NCBI RefSeq assembly: GCF_036250735.1 | Contig: NZ_CP109430.1 | Coordinates: forward strand, 6,820,001-6,884,000 | DNA length: 64,000 nucleotides | Direction of reading: 5' to 3' | Source of the DNA: Streptosporangium sp. NBC_01495 | GTDB taxonomy: Bacteria > Actinomycetota > Actinomycetes > Streptosporangiales > Streptosporangiaceae | Shown here: piece after piece, positions 44,709 to 52,396 of the stretch | Position numbering within the stretch: the stretch's first letter is position 1 | Layout: the number at the start of each line of letters is the position of its first letter | Notes under the pieces: generated by a model | Databases searched by the model: none | Told to the model about the DNA's origin: nothing | What the model saw: the letters and a program-made list of their open reading frames with translations, nothing else | Position numbers and translations under genes: made by a program

Positions 44709-46184
44709 TCAGATGGAGCGGCGGTGGGTCCAGCGTCCGCCGAGCAGGGTGCCGAGGATCGGCATGTGGCGCAGGCCGTCCCCGTCCAGCCCTGCCGGGT
44801 CGTACTCGGTGATCACCAGGTCGGCGGGGTCGCCGGGACGCACTCCCGCACGTCCCCTGGCGGCCGCCGCGAGCGCCACCGGCAGCGGGATCGCCTGCTC
44901 CGGGTGCCACGGCGGCCGATCGTCGTCGGTCCTGGCCACCGCCGAGGCGATCCCGTCCCAGGGGTCGAGCGGCGCCACCGGGGCGTCGGAGCCCAGCTCG
45001 ATGACGGCTCCGGCCGCCAGCAGGTCGGCGTAGGCGAAGGCCCTGCCGGTCCGCCCGGACCAGTGCAGGTCGGCCACGTCGCGGTCGTCGGGCGCGTGGG
45101 CGGGTTGCACGCCCGCGACCAGGCCTGGCCTGGCGAACCTCCCGAAGTCCTCCGGGCGGACCAGTTGCGCGTGCTCGATCCTCCCCGGGCAGCCGGTCCG
45201 CTCGAAGGCGTCCAGCGCGATGCCCACCGCCAGATCGCCGATCGCGTGCACCGCCGGGTCGATCCCGTGCCGGGCGGCCAGGGCCATCACGCCGTACAGC
45301 TCCTCCGGCGCCGTCTCCAGCAGCCCACGCGCGTCGCCGCCGCCGGGGTACGGGTCCGCGCAGTAGGCGGTCCTGGTGTTCAGTGACCCGTCCACGAACG
45401 TCTTGACCGGCCCGACCTCCAGCAGGCCCCCCGTGTCGGCGACGGGCTCGCCGGTACGCAGCCCGCGGCCGATCGCCTCCTCCAGCCGGTTCACCGGGAT
45501 CGAGCAGCCGACCCGGACGTCGATCCGCTCCGACCGGACCCGCCGGGTCCAGTCGGTGACGTTGTCGGCGAACTCGAAGTCCAGTACGCCGACGACTCCC
45601 CTGGCCGCGGCGGCGGTGGTGGCCTCAGCGACCCAGCGGTCCAGCTCGTCCCCGGGCGGCGGGGGCATCTCCGCCATCGCGTCGTAGCAGTCGCGCTCGC
45701 GCAGCACCCCCGTCGGGTGCCCGCCCCTGCCGATCGCCGCCAGCGCGGCCGGGCTGAACCAGGCGGTGTGCAGATCATTGCTGACCAGGACGATCGGCCG
45801 GTCGGGCGCCGCCGCCTGGAGCAGCGACTTGTGCGGCGCGTCCGGCCACAGGGCGTCGCGGAAGCCGTAGCCGATCGTGAACCCGGACGCGCCGGACGCC
45901 CCGGCGCCGGAGGGCGGGGCGACGAGGCCGACCGCCTCCCGCGCCGACCGCGCCGAGGTCAGGTCGATCCTGCGCCGGGCCTGCGCCCACTGCGCGGAGT
46001 GCACGTGCGCGTCCCACAGGCCCGGCAGGAGGGTGCCGCCCCCGACGTCGACGGACTCGTCGCAGGGGGGCGGCTCCGCGGCCACCTCCGCGACCCTGCC
46101 GCCGACGATCAAGACGTGGCGGAGCGGGCCGCCGGGACCCAGCCGCGCGTTGCGCAGCAGCAGGCGAGAAGACGGTGAGGACAT
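44709..46184 (-). CDS. Amidohydrolase family protein (YtcJ-like)
   Basis: 491-residue metal-dependent hydrolase of the Amidohydro_3 (YtcJ/NfdA) type. The beta-sandwich ends precede and follow a TIM barrel with the metal ligands in LPGLWDAHVHSAQWA near residue 60, VKTFVDGSLNTRTAY near 262, HAIGDLAV and IEHAQLVRPEDF near 320-345, and ELGSDAPVAPLDPW near 400. Relatives hydrolyse amide or formyl groups of varied small molecules; the substrate is unknown. The gene stands alone upstream of priA and starts the accessory stretch between priA and metK. Confidence 0.88.
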   Translation of the reverse strand: MSSPSSRLLLRNARLGPGGPLRHVLIVGGRVAEVAAEPPPCDESVDVGGGTLLPGLWDAHVHSAQWAQARRRIDLTSARSAREAVGLVAPPSGAGASGASGFTIGYGFRDALWPDAPHKSLLQAAAPDRPIVLVSNDLHTAWFSPAALAAIGRGGHPTGVLRERDCYDAMAEMPPPPGDELDRWVAEATTAAAARGVVGVLDFEFADNVTDWTRRVRSERIDVRVGCSIPVNRLEEAIGRGLRTGEPVADTGGLLEVGPVKTFVDGSLNTRTAYCADPYPGGGDARGLLETAPEELYGVMALAARHGIDPAVHAIGDLAVGIALDAFERTGCPGRIEHAQLVRPEDFGRFARPGLVAGVQPAHAPDDRDVADLHWSGRTGRAFAYADLLAAGAVIELGSDAPVAPLDPWDGIASAVARTDDDRPPWHPEQAIPLPVALAAAARGRAGVRPGDPADLVITEYDPAGLDGDGLRHMPILGTLLGGRWTHRRSI

Positions 46185-46295
46185 AAGGCAGAGATTAGGC
46201 GGACTTAGGAGGACTTAGGCGGACGGCCGACGCGCGCTCCCCCGGGGACCGGCGTTCCTCCCGGCCGTCGTTCCTCCCGAATATCGTTCTCCCCC

Positions 46296-46385
46296 CATTG
46301 GCACGCACCGCATTGGCATACACAGCATTGGCACGCACCGCGCCGCCCGTACAAGAGAGTTGTCACGCACCGCGCCGCCGCCCGT
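46296..46385. repeat. 15-bp tandem repeat and a CACGCACCGCGCCG duplication
   Basis: CATTGGCACGCACCG occurs at 46296, as the variant CATTGGCATACACAG at 46311, and again at 46326 (period 15). A longer piece, CACGCACCGCGCCGCCCGT, at 46332 recurs near 46364 with a 3-base insertion. It lies in the 290-base divergent gap between the amidohydrolase gene and the 701-residue gene, where promoters for both should be. Confidence 0.8.
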
Positions 46386-46474
46386 GCGGGGATACCTGAA
46401 CCGGTGGTCCGCTCTCCCCGCACCGCATTCCGCGCGCTCCCGGGCGACCGAACTCCTGTCCGGCCGCGATCCGG

Positions 46475-48580
46475 GTGCTTAAGGTGAACGTGGATCGCCT
46501 TCGGCAGGAGACTTTCGATATGGGGCCGACGCCGCCTGCGTCATCGGAAAACGGGTCATCTCCGGGTGAATACTCGGGAATCAATCCGGAGTTGATGGAA
46601 CGATTCATCGCGTCGCTGGAGCAGGCGCGGAAAGTGGTGGGCGAGGAGATCTCGGCAATCCTCAGGGCGCTTTCCTCCGTGGACGCCGACCGGTCCGCGG
46701 CGCTGCGGATCCGAGAGATCGAAGGCTGGCTGGACCAGGAGATCCCGCGGCTACGCAGGCGCAACCAGCTGATCCAGGAGCCCGACCTCCTGAACGACTG
46801 GGCTGCGGGGCCGGGTCCGCCAGGACTCACGCCGGGGCCCGGGGGCGGAGGGCTCACGGCCTTCGACGAGAGGGCCCTCACGACGCGCGCCCTCGCCACC
46901 GACGAGGGCGAGAGGCTCGCCGAGACCCTCACTGCCCTGGGACACCCGGCCCCCTACTCCCTCGGAGACGACCACGACCGGATCTTCGACCGGCTCGCCG
47001 ACCGGCGGAAGGACGCCGACTTCACCGCGGGGTTCTTCGCCACCCTCGGCCCGCAGGGCGCGGCGGCGGCGCTTCGGAAGCTGAATCACTACGGTGGCGA
47101 GTCCGCCAAGGAGCACTGGAAGACCATGGGGGAGGCTCTCGCCACGGCGGTGGCCCGGCGACCGAGAACGCTCGGCCCGGCCTGGGAGCCGGAGAGCCTC
47201 GGGAAGATGCAGGCATCCGGCCTGGGCCTGATGCTCGGCCACGGCAGGTTCCCCTCCGGGTGGCTTACCGAGGTGATCCGCCCCCGCGTCCGGAAATCCC
47301 CCGGCGACGAGGTCCTCGCCCGCTGGACCGCCGACCTGAACCATTTCCTGTCGGCCCTGGCCAACAATCCCGAAACGGCGAGGGCCCTGTTCAACGACCT
47401 GTCGCGCGAAGATCTCAGGGACCTGTTCTCCGAACTCAACCGGGAGGTCGCGCTCTACACCAACGAGCACGACGCGATCGCCTTCGACCCGGAAGCGGAG
47501 TTCGGCCGGATGCTCGCCGCCGGGGCCGGTGTCTTCGAGAAACGCTCCCCCGGCCCCGAAGCGGTGCGATTCGCCTTCAACGTCATGACGACCATGGGCG
47601 ACCTCCGGACCAGAGCGGACTTCCGCGACCCGGAGGGACAGCCGATGGAGGTGGCGAAGGGCGCGAGAATCTTCATGTCGATGCTCGCGGGCGCCTACGC
47701 CGCCGAGATGATCGAGGGTGCCAATGCCGGAGACGCCAACCGAACGCAGGACAGCGCGTTCGAGAAAACCACCGCGCTCACCGCCGGCCTGCATCCGAAG
47801 TTCCGCCTCAGCCCCGGTGACACCTACCGTTTCATCAAGATCTTCGCCGATTCGGCGGAGCGGATGAAGCCGTTCGACGCGGGAATGGGCAGGTTCTCCA
47901 GGCACCTGATGGACGAGGCGGGCGCCAAGGACCGTGGGGCAGGCATCAAGCACCTCGGAAACACCTTCGCGAGCCTGGGCTACGTTTCCGGCATGCAGTT
48001 CGCCGCGGCGAACGAGGTCCAGGGGAAAATGGATGAGTACGACCAGAAGATGAGGGATCGACTCTTCTTCCTCCTGGGCTTGGGAGTCGACATCGTGGGG
48101 TTCGGCATCGGGGAGCTGGGGGCCGCAGCACTGGACGCGTCGGGTAAGAGTCTGGCTCTGGACGCGGCCGACGAGCTGGTCTGGTTGATGATCAGCAAGT
48201 CCATGAGCGAGACCATCGACTCGCACAAGGACATCGATGGAACCCGCCTGGACGAACTCAAGGAGAACAACCGCCTGGCCACCCTTGGGCGTGAATACTG
48301 GATCTTTCACGAGTTGAAGCGCTACGGGTTCTCCTACCCGGTGCCCCCGAACGATCCGGCCTTCGGCCAGCCTCCCATCACCGGGAAAGACGGCAACCTG
48401 CTCCCCTTCAACGAGTTGGCCAAGGATCCGAAGGCGCTGAAGAACCTCGCCGACTGGCTGATCCGCAACGGCTCGGGCAGCGGAGACGACAGCACCGTCG
48501 GAGAGGCGGCCACCCGGCTCAACAACGCTTTCGGGGGAGCCAAGGACAACACGCAAACAAACCCCAGCCCCTTGGGGTAG
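46475..48580 (+). CDS. Large unknown protein with a WXG-like helical N-terminus
   Basis: 701-residue protein without a signal peptide. The first 95 residues contain a long helical hairpin (ELMERFIASLEQARKVVGEEI, then IREIEGWLDQEIPRLRRRNQL) reminiscent of ESX/WXG substrates of actinobacteria. After a Pro/Gly-rich linker (residues 110-130) follow a helical body of about 370 residues, a hydrophobic stretch near 530-560 (FFLLGLGVDIVGFGIGELGAA) and a Gly/Ser-rich end. I cannot assign a function; similar large actinobacterial proteins are annotated only as DUFs. GTG 46475 or GTG 46484 could start it. It ends 1 base from the end of a convergent lipoprotein gene. Confidence 0.75.
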   Translation: MLKVNVDRLRQETFDMGPTPPASSENGSSPGEYSGINPELMERFIASLEQARKVVGEEISAILRALSSVDADRSAALRIREIEGWLDQEIPRLRRRNQLIQEPDLLNDWAAGPGPPGLTPGPGGGGLTAFDERALTTRALATDEGERLAETLTALGHPAPYSLGDDHDRIFDRLADRRKDADFTAGFFATLGPQGAAAALRKLNHYGGESAKEHWKTMGEALATAVARRPRTLGPAWEPESLGKMQASGLGLMLGHGRFPSGWLTEVIRPRVRKSPGDEVLARWTADLNHFLSALANNPETARALFNDLSREDLRDLFSELNREVALYTNEHDAIAFDPEAEFGRMLAAGAGVFEKRSPGPEAVRFAFNVMTTMGDLRTRADFRDPEGQPMEVAKGARIFMSMLAGAYAAEMIEGANAGDANRTQDSAFEKTTALTAGLHPKFRLSPGDTYRFIKIFADSAERMKPFDAGMGRFSRHLMDEAGAKDRGAGIKHLGNTFASLGYVSGMQFAAANEVQGKMDEYDQKMRDRLFFLLGLGVDIVGFGIGELGAAALDASGKSLALDAADELVWLMISKSMSETIDSHKDIDGTRLDELKENNRLATLGREYWIFHELKRYGFSYPVPPNDPAFGQPPITGKDGNLLPFNELAKDPKALKNLADWLIRNGSGSGDDSTVGEAATRLNNAFGGAKDNTQTNPSPLG

Positions 48581-48581
48581 T

Positions 48582-49040
48582 TCACAAAGCGACCCTAAGG
48601 CATTGAGTCTCACCGGAAAGTTCGAAGCGCTTTTTCTTCGAAGAGTCGACAGTGATTTTGACACGCGATTCACCCTTGACAGACTCATTGCTCGGCGTTT
48701 TCCAGTCAACGGAAACAACTTTATATCCACGCCTCCCCAGGCCGCCGGTCAGCATGTTGAATATAATGACCGGTTCGTCGACGCTGGAAGCGTCCACTCC
48801 GGCAACTCCATATGTTCGCTTCGCCATCCCCTCTCCGCAGGGGATGTCCTTGCCACCCTCGTCCGTCACCGTGACATCTTTTGCGTGGGTCGACTTCACC
48901 AACCAGTCGATGTCGGCCTTCAATGTCACCTCGGCCTGAGCCACCGTCGGCCCCGGAGGTTCAGAGGAGCACGCCCCCAACACCAGTACCCCCAAGGCGA
49001 CGATCGCAGCCGACCCGACACGGGCGCAATCGAGGTGCAT
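48582..49040 (-). CDS. Small unknown lipoprotein
   Basis: 152-residue predicted lipoprotein: a hydrophobic signal (ARVGSAAIVALGVLVLGAC) with lipobox LVLGAC, Cys near residue 22, then SSEPPG. The mature part of about 130 residues holds two more Cys (IPCGEG and the C-terminal TQCLRVAL) that may form a disulfide. ATG 49040 has GGAGAG 9 bases upstream. Base composition is clearly lower in GC than the neighbours, suggesting foreign origin. It converges on the 701-residue gene with a 1-base gap; the two may be a functional pair. Confidence 0.78.
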   Translation of the reverse strand: MHLDCARVGSAAIVALGVLVLGACSSEPPGPTVAQAEVTLKADIDWLVKSTHAKDVTVTDEGGKDIPCGEGMAKRTYGVAGVDASSVDEPVIIFNMLTGGLGRRGYKVVSVDWKTPSNESVKGESRVKITVDSSKKKRFELSGETQCLRVAL

Positions 49041-49129
49041 CACGGGCTCTCCGTTCACGTCAACCAACATCACCCAACTCCAATGATGCCTAACAATAAA
49101 GTGATTTCCCGGAAAAGCCCCTGAACGCG

Positions 49130-50701
49130 TCAAACTAAGATGGCCAGCGAGCGCAGTCTCTCGTCCAGGTCCTGGACATGTTTGTTGTCCTCCCATGGCG
49201 CGAGCCGGACACGGGCCTGCCGTATCGAGTGCAGAAGTCTGACGGAACTGTGTCTCACGGAGATCTGAGCAGCAGCACCGATCATCGCCGACGCCTCCGG
49301 GATCTCTCGCTTCTGGATCAGCGCGGTAGCGTATTCGAGGTACAGAATGCCGCGTTCCCGATTCCAGCCTGGATCCGCTTTGACCAGGGTCTGTTGCGCC
49401 AAAGGTATCGCCCGCTCAGGCTGCTTGAGCTCTACCAGACAGAACACGGCATGACGGGCGATGCGCTCGGGGCTGATCCAGAAAAGGTGACGAAGATCAG
49501 ACTCGTTGCGTTTCTCACATGCCAGATCGATGGCACGGTCGAGGAAGCGAAGGCCGCCCTCATCGCGCCTCACTCCGGCGGAAACCCGGGCCATCATGAG
49601 TGAGATGGCCGCCTGCTGCAGACGGTTGCCACTGTTCTTTGCCCACCCTTCGGCAGCAAAGGAGTGGTCCATCGCGACGGTGGGCTTTCCCTGATAAAGA
49701 GCCATGTTGGCTGACAGGCTATGAAGATGGGCAAGGAGCGCGGGAGCACGCAGCTCGTGAGCCACCGCCAGCCCTTCCTCATACCTCTGGGTGGCACCTT
49801 GATAGTCCATGAGGTCGTAGTGAGCCCATCCAGCGAGATGGGAGAGGCTCCAGTAGACGTGAAGAAGACGATCACGCGAGGCCGGCCTGAGGGAGCCTTG
49901 CTTGAGCAGATCTTGGACTAGGGCGCGCTTTGCGTCGGCTACCGGAATGATCTGCCGAGGACCCATCGTCTCGTCCATCCTCCAGAGACGAGTTGTGAGA
50001 TTGTCCAGCACGTCGATGGTGGCCGCGTCGATCGGGCCCTGGTGCCGGGCGGCCGCGGCCAGGCGTTCCCGTTCCGGCGGGGTGAGATGGCGCAGCAGGC
50101 CCAGGGCCGGTGTCCCGCCCAGAAGCAGGGCCAGTTCGAAGAGCAGCTCGCGGCGTTTCACGTCGGCCTCCTCTGCGCCGACCGCGCGCAGCAGGTCGGC
50201 ACAGCGGGCGGGCGCGGGCACGGGAACGAGTGGGGGAAGTGCCTTCGTTCCCTTGGTGCCCGGGACGGCCGGTGCGGACACCTGGCGAGAGTGGTTCGCG
50301 TCGAGGTGACGGTGGTCGGCCTGGTCGAGCAGGTCCCGGTCGCGTACGCCGTAGGAGGCGTACACCTCGTCGGTGAGCAGACGCCGCGCCGCGGTCTGGT
50401 AGACGCGGGCGAAGATGGCGACCGCCCCGGCGCTGGGACGCCGTCCAGCCTGCGGCCACGCCTCGTAGTCGTAGAAGCGCGGGGCGCGCAGGGTGGCGGT
50501 GCCCGCCGGGTCGAGATCGTTGTAGGCGGCCACCACCTCACCCGCCGTGCGGCCGTGGGCGTAGCGGTACAGGCGCAGCGGGCTGACCTCGTGATCCAGG
50601 GCGAACACGCCGGCGATCTGGTCGAACGTGAGGGAACAGGCACGCAGCGCCTCGCTGCGCCGCCTGCACCCCAGCAGAATCCGATATCCCTCTCCGGGCA
50701 T
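49130..50701 (-). CDS. TPR-containing transcriptional regulator-like protein
   Basis: 523-residue protein. The N-terminal 90 residues (EALRACSLTFDQIAGVFAL, HEVSPLRLYRYAHGRTAGEV) form a helix-turn-helix-like region of the kind found in actinobacterial regulators. The C-terminal 350 residues are tetratricopeptide-like helical pairs (DRLLHVYWSLSHLAGWAHYD, ALLAHLHSLSANMALYQGK, GILYLEYATALIQKREI). Such proteins act as signal-responsive regulators in streptomycetes. ATG 50701 has GGGAG about 5 bases upstream. It is divergent from a GHKL ATPase gene, a frequent pairing in actinomycete genomes. The last 250 codons are less GC-biased than the rest. Confidence 0.78.
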   Translation of the reverse strand: MPGEGYRILLGCRRRSEALRACSLTFDQIAGVFALDHEVSPLRLYRYAHGRTAGEVVAAYNDLDPAGTATLRAPRFYDYEAWPQAGRRPSAGAVAIFARVYQTAARRLLTDEVYASYGVRDRDLLDQADHRHLDANHSRQVSAPAVPGTKGTKALPPLVPVPAPARCADLLRAVGAEEADVKRRELLFELALLLGGTPALGLLRHLTPPERERLAAAARHQGPIDAATIDVLDNLTTRLWRMDETMGPRQIIPVADAKRALVQDLLKQGSLRPASRDRLLHVYWSLSHLAGWAHYDLMDYQGATQRYEEGLAVAHELRAPALLAHLHSLSANMALYQGKPTVAMDHSFAAEGWAKNSGNRLQQAAISLMMARVSAGVRRDEGGLRFLDRAIDLACEKRNESDLRHLFWISPERIARHAVFCLVELKQPERAIPLAQQTLVKADPGWNRERGILYLEYATALIQKREIPEASAMIGAAAQISVRHSSVRLLHSIRQARVRLAPWEDNKHVQDLDERLRSLAILV

Positions 50702-50935
50702 CGTCACTCCCTCGCTCGAAACCCTTTCCCGAACACACACGGATCGTATTCGAGCGATCACGGAGAATGACAGAACGGCACGGAAGTGGGGATGCCCGCC
50801 CGTCGGACGAGACGTTCTCGCAGCTCAGAGGTGACATGCGAGGGGTATTCCCCCGACGGCCACCCGGAGGTTCACCTCCCCGGAGAGACGGGGTCACTGT
50901 TCTCCTGACGATTTCCGCCGACCAGGAGAGACCAG

Positions 50936-51409
50936 ATGACCGCTACTCACGACGGCGTGGCCCCGGAGTTGATCGACGCGATGGTCCGGCTCCGCCCCGG
51001 CGGCATGACCTGGCGGCGGACCTTCCCCGGCCGCCCCTCCCAGGTCCCCGAGGCCCGGCGCTTCGTGCGGTTCCTCCTGGCCGACTCCCCCTTCGGCCGG
51101 GACGCGGAGCAGGTCGTCGCCGAACTCGCCGCCAACGCCGTCCGCCACACCGCCAGCGGACGGCCGTACGGCACGTTCGTCGTCGAGGTCGTCCGCAAAC
51201 CCGAGACCACCCGCGTGACGGTCTACGACTCCGGCCAGGGCGCCGTCCCCGCCGTCACCCACCCCGCCCTCCTCGGCGAGGGCGGCCGGGGACTTCCCCT
51301 CGTCATCGCCCTGGCCTCCCGGGTCGGCTGCCAGGGCAGCCGATCCCACGGCCACGCCGTCTGGGCTCAGTTCACCGGCGAGAGACTCCCCGCACCCCCA
51401 AGCGCATGA
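50936..51409 (+). CDS. RsbW-like GHKL ATPase (anti-sigma factor kinase type)
   Basis: 157-residue single-domain histidine kinase-like ATPase. The N box is in VVAELAANAVRHT near residue 65, the G1 box in VYDSGQGAVPAV near 98 and a G2-like region in LGEGGRGLPLVIALA near 115. Such proteins phosphorylate or bind anti-anti-sigma factors, or act as stand-alone regulators. AGGAGAG lies 8 bases upstream of the ATG. It is divergent from the TPR regulator gene and likely works with it; no sigma factor is nearby. Confidence 0.85.
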   Translation: MTATHDGVAPELIDAMVRLRPGGMTWRRTFPGRPSQVPEARRFVRFLLADSPFGRDAEQVVAELAANAVRHTASGRPYGTFVVEVVRKPETTRVTVYDSGQGAVPAVTHPALLGEGGRGLPLVIALASRVGCQGSRSHGHAVWAQFTGERLPAPPSA

Positions 51410-51451
51410 CACCGGCGTACGACACACAAACCCGGCGGGCCGTCGCAGTCT

Positions 51452-51898
51452 TCAAACGGGAGTGAAACCGAGTGCCGCGGCGGCCTCACTCTGAGCGGTG
51501 TCACGACTGGCGAAGCCGAGTTTGTCTCCCGGGTCCTCCAGGAGCGATACGGCCGCCAGCTCGGCCGTGGCGAGATGCATGGCGTCGAGCGCACGAAGGG
51601 CATGAGCGTAAACGATCTCCACGGCCCGGCGCTCCACGGCGTCGCGGGGCGCGCTCAGCAACGTGACCGGGCCGTTCTCTCCAAGATCTGCCGCCAGTAC
51701 GGCAATCCTGGCGTCCAGTTCCAGCAGCCGCCTGGCACGGGAGGCACGGACCAGCACGCCGGTCACCTCCACCACGGTCAAGGTGCTCGTGACGAGGAGA
51801 TGCTCGGGGTCTTCGAGGAGTTCTCTGGCCCGGTCGTGACCGGGTTCGTCGCGGAGATAGGCGCAGGCCAGGACCGAGGAGTCGACGTAGGTGAGCAT
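51452..51898 (-). CDS. vapC: PIN-domain toxin (VapC family)
   Basis: 148-residue PIN-domain ribonuclease. The acidic active site is complete: Asp in LTYVDSSVLACAYL (residue 6), Glu in TVVEVTGVL near 43, Asp in RALDAMHLATAEL near 104 and Asp in FASRDTAQSEAA near 133. It would cleave RNA unless bound by the antitoxin. It lies 5 bases downstream of the antitoxin gene, the usual vapBC order. Confidence 0.92.
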   Translation of the reverse strand: MLTYVDSSVLACAYLRDEPGHDRARELLEDPEHLLVTSTLTVVEVTGVLVRASRARRLLELDARIAVLAADLGENGPVTLLSAPRDAVERRAVEIVYAHALRALDAMHLATAELAAVSLLEDPGDKLGFASRDTAQSEAAAALGFTPV

Positions 51899-51903
51899 CG
51901 GGG

Positions 51904-52203
51904 TCAGCGACCCTCCGCCCAGAGGTCGTCGAGAACCGGGCCGGCGCCCTCGGTGGCCGCGAGCGCACGCTCACGGTCGGCTTCCGTCACGAGAGGAGCA
52001 GGAGGAGAGAGGGGCCGCTCGGCGAGCACCCCGAGTCTCCGCGCTCGAGCACGGAGCTCCGCCCGAGCGTCCAGCGCCTCGTCGGACACGCCGTGGGCGA
52101 GGATCTCCCCGGCGGTCGCGTTGATGGAGCGGCCGGTGCGGCGGGCCCTGCGCGTTATGCGCTGATGAAGATCGTCATCGATTCGGAGAAGAAGTTGCTT
52201 CAT
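51904..52203 (-). CDS. vapB: Ribbon-helix-helix antitoxin (VapB-like)
   Basis: 99-residue antitoxin. The N-terminal MKQLLLRIDDDLHQRITRRA is a ribbon-helix-helix DNA-binding domain (CopG/Arc type), followed by an Arg/Glu-rich helical region that should wrap the toxin. ATG 52203 sits 15 bases from the nearer of two identical palindromes at 52211-52218 and 52235-52242, consistent with autorepression. The mRNA may be leaderless or nearly so. Confidence 0.87.
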   Translation of the reverse strand: MKQLLLRIDDDLHQRITRRARRTGRSINATAGEILAHGVSDEALDARAELRARARRLGVLAERPLSPPAPLVTEADRERALAATEGAGPVLDDLWAEGR

Positions 52204-52208
52204 GCGTC

Positions 52209-52242
52209 AATGATATCAATCAAAGCCTTGAAAATGATATCA
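52209..52242 (-). promoter_or_regulatory. Paired AATGATATCA operator of the toxin-antitoxin operon
   Basis: The 10-base sequence AATGATATCA occurs at 52209-52218 and again at 52233-52242, 24 bases apart (about two helical turns). Each contains the perfect palindrome TGATATCA. The patch is A/T-rich in a 70% GC context and lies immediately upstream of the antitoxin start, overlapping any likely -10 box, so binding by the antitoxin would block transcription. Confidence 0.75.
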
Positions 52243-52343
52243 CTTACCGTCGGCGACGTGCCCCCACGACTCGTCGGCGACGCGCCCCCATGACCGTGAC
52301 GGAACCATCCGGCATCCCGCCGGGCGGGACAGGACCGGGAACG

Positions 52344-52381
52344 CGTACGGCCCCCGTGAAGAAGATCACGGGGGCCGTACG
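52344..52381. terminator. Hairpin downstream of metK
   Basis: A near-perfect 16-bp stem pairs CGTACGGCCCCCGTGA (52344-52359) with TCACGGGGGCCGTACG (52366-52381) across a 6-base loop. It lies 15 bases after the metK stop. No T tract follows on the minus strand, in keeping with the other hairpins of this window. Confidence 0.75.
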
Positions 52382-52396
52382 AAAAGGTGGTGCGGG

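Noticed and set aside
46205..46423. Cys-rich 72-codon minus-strand frame in the divergent gap
   Set aside because: The Cys-rich part is only the translation of the 15-bp repeat; there is no ribosome site or codon bias.
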